Source of the DNA: Methylobacterium radiotolerans JCM 2831
GTDB taxonomy: Bacteria > Pseudomonadota > Alphaproteobacteria > Rhizobiales > Beijerinckiaceae
Direction of reading: 5' to 3'
DNA: 64,000 bases
Assembly (NCBI RefSeq): GCF_000019725.1
Contig: NC_010505.1
Span: 4,015,001-4,079,000 of the forward strand
Numbering within the stretch: position 1 is the first letter of the stretch; each line of letters starts with the position of its first letter. A program made the position numbers and the translations under genes. This document shows positions 60,428-64,000 of the stretch, one piece after another. Under the pieces are notes generated by a model. It saw nothing but the letters and a program-made list of their open reading frames with translations, was not told where the DNA came from and searched no databases.

Positions 60428-61450
60428 ATGACCTCGGAGACGGCTTCCCGCATGAATGATCCCGGGTCAACGGTCCCGTCCGCGACCCGGCGGCTTCCCG
60501 CCGACGCGGCCGGCCTCGCGGAGGCCGCCGCCCTCCTGCGGGCGGGCCGTCTCGTCGCCTTCCCCACCGAGACCGTCTACGGGCTCGGGGCGGACGCCAC
60601 CGACCCCGCCGCGGTGACGGGCATCTTCGCCGCCAAGGCGCGGCCGCGCTTCAACCCGCTGATCTCGCACCTGCCCGACGCGGTGGCGGCCCTGGCGGAG
60701 GGGGTCTTCGACGCGCCGGCGCGCCGCCTCGCGGAGGCCTTCTGGCCCGGCCCCCTGACCCTGGTGGTCCCGGCGCACACGGGCACGCGGGTCTGCGATC
60801 TCGTCCGCGCCGGCCTGCCGAGCCTCGCGCTACGGGTCCCGGCGCACCCGCTCGCGCGGGACCTCCTGGCGGAGGTCGGGCGGCCGGTCGCGGCGCCCTC
60901 GGCCAACTGGTCAGGGCGGGTGAGCCCGACCCGGGCCGCCCACGTCCTCGACGATCTCGCCGGCCGGATCTCCGCGGTGCTCGACGGCGGTGACACGCCG
61001 GTCGGCGTCGAATCGACGGTGGTGGCCTGCCTCGGCGGCCCGCCGCGGCTGCTGCGGCCCGGCGGGATCACCCGGGCGGCGCTCCGCGACGTGCTCGGTC
61101 TCGATCCGGCGGCGCCCGAGGCGGCGGATGCCGACCGGCCGGCGGGCCCGGGCATGCTCGCCTCGCACTACGCGCCGCGGGCGCGGGTCCGCCTCGACGC
61201 GGTGCGGGTCGAGCCCGGCGAGGCGGCCCTGCTGTTCGGGCCCCGCCCCCCGGCCGGTCACGAGACCGCGCGGGCCAGTCTCAACCTGAGCCCGGCGGGC
61301 GATCCCGCGGAGGCCGCTGCCCGGCTGTTCGGCGCCCTGCGCGACCTCGACGCCTCGGGGGCCGAGACCATCGCGGTGGCGCCGATCCCCGAGGACGGGC
61401 TCGGCGAGGCGATCCGGGATCGCCTCGCCCGGGCGGCGGCGCCCCGCTGA
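60428..61450 (+). CDS. Threonylcarbamoyl-AMP synthase (Sua5/YrdC)
   Basis: A 340-residue enzyme that makes threonylcarbamoyl-AMP for the t6A modification of tRNAs reading ANN codons. The YrdC domain (residues about 24-215) has RAGRLVAFPTETVYGLGADA, KARPRFNPLISHLP, and APSANWSGRVSPT; the C-terminal Sua5 domain (about 235-338) begins GPGMLASHYAPRA. The ATG at 60428 starts the frame; an in-frame ATG at 60452 is an alternative with a fair gagacgg site. The gene ends before two T-rich hairpins, 61512-61541 and 61548-61574. Confidence 0.93.
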   Translation: MTSETASRMNDPGSTVPSATRRLPADAAGLAEAAALLRAGRLVAFPTETVYGLGADATDPAAVTGIFAAKARPRFNPLISHLPDAVAALAEGVFDAPARRLAEAFWPGPLTLVVPAHTGTRVCDLVRAGLPSLALRVPAHPLARDLLAEVGRPVAAPSANWSGRVSPTRAAHVLDDLAGRISAVLDGGDTPVGVESTVVACLGGPPRLLRPGGITRAALRDVLGLDPAAPEAADADRPAGPGMLASHYAPRARVRLDAVRVEPGEAALLFGPRPPAGHETARASLNLSPAGDPAEAAARLFGALRDLDASGAETIAVAPIPEDGLGEAIRDRLARAAAPR

Positions 61451-61511
61451 CGGCGGAGAAATTTTCGCCGGCAGCGGAACAGAGTTCGGCCTGACCCGTT
61501 TACTGATCACG

Positions 61512-61541
61512 AAGGCCTTCTCAGCCCCCAATGGCCTTTTT
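61512..61541 (+). terminator. First, weak terminator-like hairpin downstream of sua5
   Basis: A six-base stem (aaggcc at 61512-61517 with ggcctt at 61533-61538) with a 15-base loop runs into a T-run (ttttt). It is much weaker than the next hairpin and lies 62 bases after the sua5 stop; together they may mark the end of a small transcript or a two-step terminator. Confidence 0.45.
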
Positions 61542-61547
61542 CCTTTC

Positions 61548-61574
61548 AGGCTCGGAGCAATCCGAGCCTTTTTT
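61548..61574 (+). terminator. Strong intrinsic terminator between sua5 and wrbA
   Basis: A perfect nine-base stem (aggctcgga at 61548-61556 and tccgagcct at 61561-61569) with a gcaa tetraloop followed by a T-run (ttttttc). It has the textbook form for the plus strand and lies before the convergent wrbA stop at 61584. Confidence 0.9.
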
Positions 61575-61583
61575 CTTGGCTCC

Positions 61584-62186
61584 TCAGTCCCGGGCCAGCT
61601 TGGCCGCGATGCCGGCCACGTGGCGCCCCTGGAACCGCGCGCCCTCCAGCTCGACGGCGCTCGGCTGGCGCGACCCGTCGCCGTCCGCGATCGTGCTGGC
61701 GCCGTAGGGCGTGTTGCCCTTCACCGCCTCGACGCCCGCCTGTCCCTGGAAGCTGTAGGGCAGGCCGACCACAACCATGCCGTGGTGGAACAGGACCGTG
61801 TGGAAGCTTGTCAGCGTCGTCTCCTGGCCGCCGTGCTGCGAGGCCGTGGAGGTGAAGACCGAACCGACCTTGCCGACCAGCGCGCCCTTCATCCAGAGCC
61901 CGCCGGTCTGGTCGATGAACTGCTTCATCTGCGAGGCCATGTTGCCGTAGCGGGTCGGCGTGCCGAAGATGATCGCGTCGTAGTCGGCGAGCTCGGCGAC
62001 GGTCGCGACCGGCGCCGCCTGATCCAGCTTGAAGTGGTTCTGCCGGGCGACCTCCTCCGGCACCAGCTCGGGCACGCGCTTCACGACGACCTCGGCCCCC
62101 GTCTCGCGGGCGCCCTCGGCGACGGCGTAGGCCATCTGCTCCACGTGACCGTAGGTCGAGTAGTACAGCACCAGAACCTTCGCCAT
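61584..62186 (-). CDS. wrbA: NAD(P)H:quinone oxidoreductase WrbA
   Basis: A 200-residue FMN-binding flavodoxin-like protein that reduces quinones by two electrons. Motifs include [17 protein letters not shown] (FMN phosphate loop), [46 protein letters not shown] and the C-terminal [11 protein letters not shown]. The ATG at 62186 is preceded by aggagag. It is divergent from a LysR-type regulator gene, with a repeated GCAAG/CTTGC motif between the two genes, so regulation by that protein is likely. Confidence 0.95.
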   Translation of the reverse strand: MAKVLVLYYSTYGHVEQMAYAVAEGARETGAEVVVKRVPELVPEEVARQNHFKLDQAAPVATVAELADYDAIIFGTPTRYGNMASQMKQFIDQTGGLWMKGALVGKVGSVFTSTASQHGGQETTLTSFHTVLFHHGMVVVGLPYSFQGQAGVEAVKGNTPYGASTIADGDGSRQPSAVELEGARFQGRHVAGIAAKLARD

Positions 62187-62263
62187 GTGTGGTCTCTCCT
62201 GCCTGTCGGACGTCCGGCCGAATCGTCGGCCGGCGGATGGCCCCTGCATCGCGCATTTGCCGT

Positions 62264-62311
62264 CTTGCAAGAATGCCCCGACATGCAAGACTAACCTTGC
62301 GCAGATGCAAG
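62264..62311. promoter_or_regulatory. Repeated GCAAG/CTTGC operator cluster between wrbA and its LysR regulator
   Basis: The interval contains cttgcaag (62264-62271), gcaag-N6-cttgc (62285-62300) and gcaag (62307-62311, overlapping the LysR start). Centres are spaced about 18, 11 and 11 bases, that is roughly one helical turn, an arrangement expected for tandem LysR binding. The sites lie 78-125 bases upstream of the wrbA start and at the regulator's own start. Confidence 0.6.
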
Positions 62312-63192
62312 GATCCGGCGTGGAGCTCGACTGGGACGACTTCCGGTTCGTGAAGGCGGTGGCCGACCGGGGCGGCCTGACCGCGGCGTCGGCCGAGCTC
62401 GGCATCAACCACTCGACGGCATTCCGGCGTCTCGCCGCCCTGGAGGCGCGGCTCGGCACGCGCCTGTTCGAGCGGCTGCGCACGGGCTACGTGCCGACCG
62501 CGGCCGGGCAGGCGATGGTCGACGCGGCCGGGCGCATCGAGACGGACGTGACGCGGTTCGCCCGCGCGGTGGCGGGACAGGGCGAGACGCCGTCCGGCGA
62601 GCTGCGGGTGACCGCACCGGCGGGCTTCGCCGCCGAGCTGCTGATGCCGATGCTGGCGAGCTTCGCGGAGCGCTACCCGGAGATCCGGATCGAGCTCATC
62701 CTCGCGGAGGCGACCCTCAACCTCTCCCGGCGCGACGCCGACGTGGCGATCCGGATCAGCCGGGAACCGAGCGAGACCCTGGTCGGGCGTCGACTGGCCC
62801 TCACCGCGTGGGCGGTCTACGGCCGCGCCGACCGCGCCTACGGCGACCTGGCCCGGGAGGCCTGGATCAGCCCGGGGCCGCTGGTGGCGGGGGGCTCGCT
62901 CACGCGGTTCGTGGAGGCGCGGGCGCCGTCCGACCGTGTCCGCCTGCGGATCAACGCGGTGCCGGGCCTGGAGGCGGCGGTCGAGGCCGGCCTCGGCATC
63001 GGCCCGCTCCCCTGCTTCACGGCCGACGTGAACCCGGCGCTGCGCCGCCTGTCCGGGCCGCACCCCGAACTCGGGGCGGACCTCTGGATCCTGACGCATC
63101 CGGACCTGCGCCACGCGGCGCGTGTCCGGGCCTTCATGGAGCACGTCGCCGAGGCGCTGCTGCCGCTGCGGGCGCGCTTCGAGGGCCGCTGA
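62305..63192 (+). CDS. LysR-family transcriptional regulator, divergent from wrbA
   Basis: A 295-residue regulator with the winged helix-turn-helix at residues 9-66 ([24 protein letters not shown], then [22 protein letters not shown]) and an effector-binding domain from about 92 ([41 protein letters not shown]). The ATG at 62305 lies inside the operator-like repeats; a GTG at 62320 is a possible start. It probably responds to a quinone or redox signal and controls wrbA; that is inferred from the divergent arrangement. Confidence 0.9.
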   Translation: MQGSGVELDWDDFRFVKAVADRGGLTAASAELGINHSTAFRRLAALEARLGTRLFERLRTGYVPTAAGQAMVDAAGRIETDVTRFARAVAGQGETPSGELRVTAPAGFAAELLMPMLASFAERYPEIRIELILAEATLNLSRRDADVAIRISREPSETLVGRRLALTAWAVYGRADRAYGDLAREAWISPGPLVAGGSLTRFVEARAPSDRVRLRINAVPGLEAAVEAGLGIGPLPCFTADVNPALRRLSGPHPELGADLWILTHPDLRHAARVRAFMEHVAEALLPLRARFEGR

Positions 63193-63198
63193 TCCGGC

Positions 63199-63672
63199 TC
63201 AGCGGATCTCGAGCACCTCGACCTCGTGGCCGTTCACCTCGACCACGTCGCCGATCGTCTTGCCGGTGATCGCCCGGGCGAGGGGCGCCACGTACGAGAT
63301 CGAGCCCTTGTGCGGGTCGGCCTCGTCCTCGCCGACGATCCGGAAGGTCTGCCGGGTCTCCTTGCCGGACTCGTCCTCGCGGACCACCGTGACGGTGGAC
63401 CCGAACTGCACGGTGTCGCCGCCCTTGGGCTCCACGAGCTGCGCGGTGTTCTTCCGGGCCGCCCAGTAGCGCAGGTCGCGCCCGATGCGGGAATCCTCCG
63501 CCTTGTCGGCGGGATCCAGCGAGGCGACCTCCTTCTCGAGGCGCGCGACCTCGGCCTCGATCTGCGCGAGGCCCTCCGGCGTGACGAAGTTCGTGTGCGG
63601 CGAGATCGGCCGATCCGGCAGATTCTCGAACGCTTCCCCACCCTCGGGCTCTTTGACGAATGCGACGCTCAT
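63199..63672 (-). CDS. Transcription elongation factor, GreA/GreB family
   Basis: A 157-residue protein that rescues arrested RNA polymerase. The N-terminal coiled coil (FVTPEGLAQIEAEVARLEKEVASLDPADKAEDSRIGRDLRYWAARK, about residues 29-75) is followed by the FKBP-like domain with VQFGSTVTVVRED, FRIVGEDEADPHKGSISYVAPLARAITGKTIGDVVEVNG. The sequence has the acidic tip residues in EAEVARLEKE but is slightly shorter at the N-terminus than a full GreB. It is convergent with the LysR gene, with six bases between stops. Confidence 0.9.
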   Translation of the reverse strand: MSVAFVKEPEGGEAFENLPDRPISPHTNFVTPEGLAQIEAEVARLEKEVASLDPADKAEDSRIGRDLRYWAARKNTAQLVEPKGGDTVQFGSTVTVVREDESGKETRQTFRIVGEDEADPHKGSISYVAPLARAITGKTIGDVVEVNGHEVEVLEIR

Positions 63673-63799
63673 GAAGACGCCAACACGCGAGCTACGGCAA
63701 AGGTTCCCGCGACGGGTGCTCGGCCCGCCCGGTGTTTTCGCCGTGGCGCGACCCGGGCACCGCTCGCTAGATTCTCCGGCGATTCACGCGGAGCCAACG

Positions 63800-64000
63800 A
63801 TGTCGTCCCTGTCCGCCGCCGAGGTCGTCGCCGCCAACCGCCAGGCCTGGGATGCCTCGGCGCCCCTGCACCGGAGCGACCCGTCGTGGCATCGGCTGAC
63901 GCAGCACTTCGCGCAGGATCCCGGCTTCTCCTGCTTCGATCCCCCGATGGAGGAGGCCCTGCGGGCGGTCGGGCTCGCCGGGGCCTCGGTCGCGCAACTC
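63800..64000 (+). CDS. SAM-dependent methyltransferase, 5' part only
   Basis: The ATG at 63800 opens a frame that is still open at the end of the window (67 codons). The N-terminus NRQAWDASAPLHRSDPSWHRLTQHF and FDPPMEEALRAVGLAGASVAQL matches the leader of class I SAM-dependent methyltransferases of the type that continue with a nucleotide-binding glycine loop. The catalytic part lies beyond the window, so substrate and length are unknown. A gagcc upstream offers a weak ribosome-binding site. Confidence 0.6.
   Translation, partial: MSSLSAAEVVAANRQAWDASAPLHRSDPSWHRLTQHFAQDPGFSCFDPPMEEALRAVGLAGASVAQL

Overview
The window is about 70% G+C and densely coded. It reads as a chromosomal segment of an alphaproteobacterium of the order Hyphomicrobiales (Rhizobiales), most likely a Methylobacterium or close relative. 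This is inferred from gene content: DUF3126, a rhizobial-type FliN, a CpaBCDEF/TadBC pilus locus, paired transglutaminase-like cysteine peptidases, a GcrA-like domain, FtrABCD iron uptake and an Irr-like iron box. No rRNA, phage, transposase or CRISPR array is visible. One tRNA (tRNA-Leu, anticodon GAG) is present.

Layout. 1-4.3 kb: the end of an HTH/shikimate-kinase-like regulator, cysE, two small conserved genes, and two BTLCP cysteine peptidases flanking a small unknown gene. 4.6-13.2 kb: a minus-strand valine/isobutyrate degradation cluster (mmsA, isobutyryl-CoA dehydrogenase, 3-hydroxyisobutyryl-CoA hydrolase, mmsB, enoyl-CoA hydratase, acyl-CoA ligase) with a divergent LysR regulator. 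13.3-15.8 kb: an iron-dependent alcohol dehydrogenase and an orphan ABC solute-binding protein. 16-24.1 kb: cpaBCDEF-tadBC, with no pilin or prepilin peptidase gene, followed by a stand-alone GcrA C-terminal-like protein. 24.8-29.6 kb: a mercaptopyruvate sulfurtransferase, an unknown protein and an ftrABDC ferrous-iron uptake operon. 29.9-34.6 kb: a chimeric outer-membrane protein, lipB, fliN, tRNA-Leu and an AraC regulator. 35-46.7 kb: an OPT transporter, a DEAD-box helicase, a copper/silver-type efflux operon (His/Met/Cys-rich secreted protein, FixH-like, CusB-like, CusA-like) and a formate-dehydrogenase-like molybdoenzyme. 47-54.7 kb: small proteins, thioesterase, sodC, tlyA, an RlmD/TrmA-type methyltransferase, corA, a chemotaxis receptor and a Gdx/SugE exporter. 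55-64 kb: a B12-binding radical SAM protein, an acyl-CoA dehydrogenase/enoyl-CoA hydratase/SDR operon, Sua5, WrbA with a divergent LysR regulator, GreA-like protein and a truncated methyltransferase.

How the genes work together. The valine cluster encodes all the steps from isobutyryl-CoA to propionyl-CoA. The Ftr operon covers capture, oxidation/electron transfer and permeation of ferrous iron. The Cus-like operon exports metal from the periplasm. CpaB-F/TadBC form the assembly machine of a Tad/Flp pilus whose subunits must be encoded elsewhere.

The most interesting non-coding signals are two families of roughly 92-105 bp inverted-repeat elements, each present twice; a hairpin that carries the stop codons of two convergent genes; operator-like palindromes next to both LysR genes; an Irr-box-like sequence before the ftr operon; and a hairpin with an ACGG loop before the Gdx/SugE gene that resembles half of a guanidine-II riboswitch. 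Among proteins, the stand-alone GcrA sigma-interaction-like domain and the OmpA-like/OprB-like chimera stand out.
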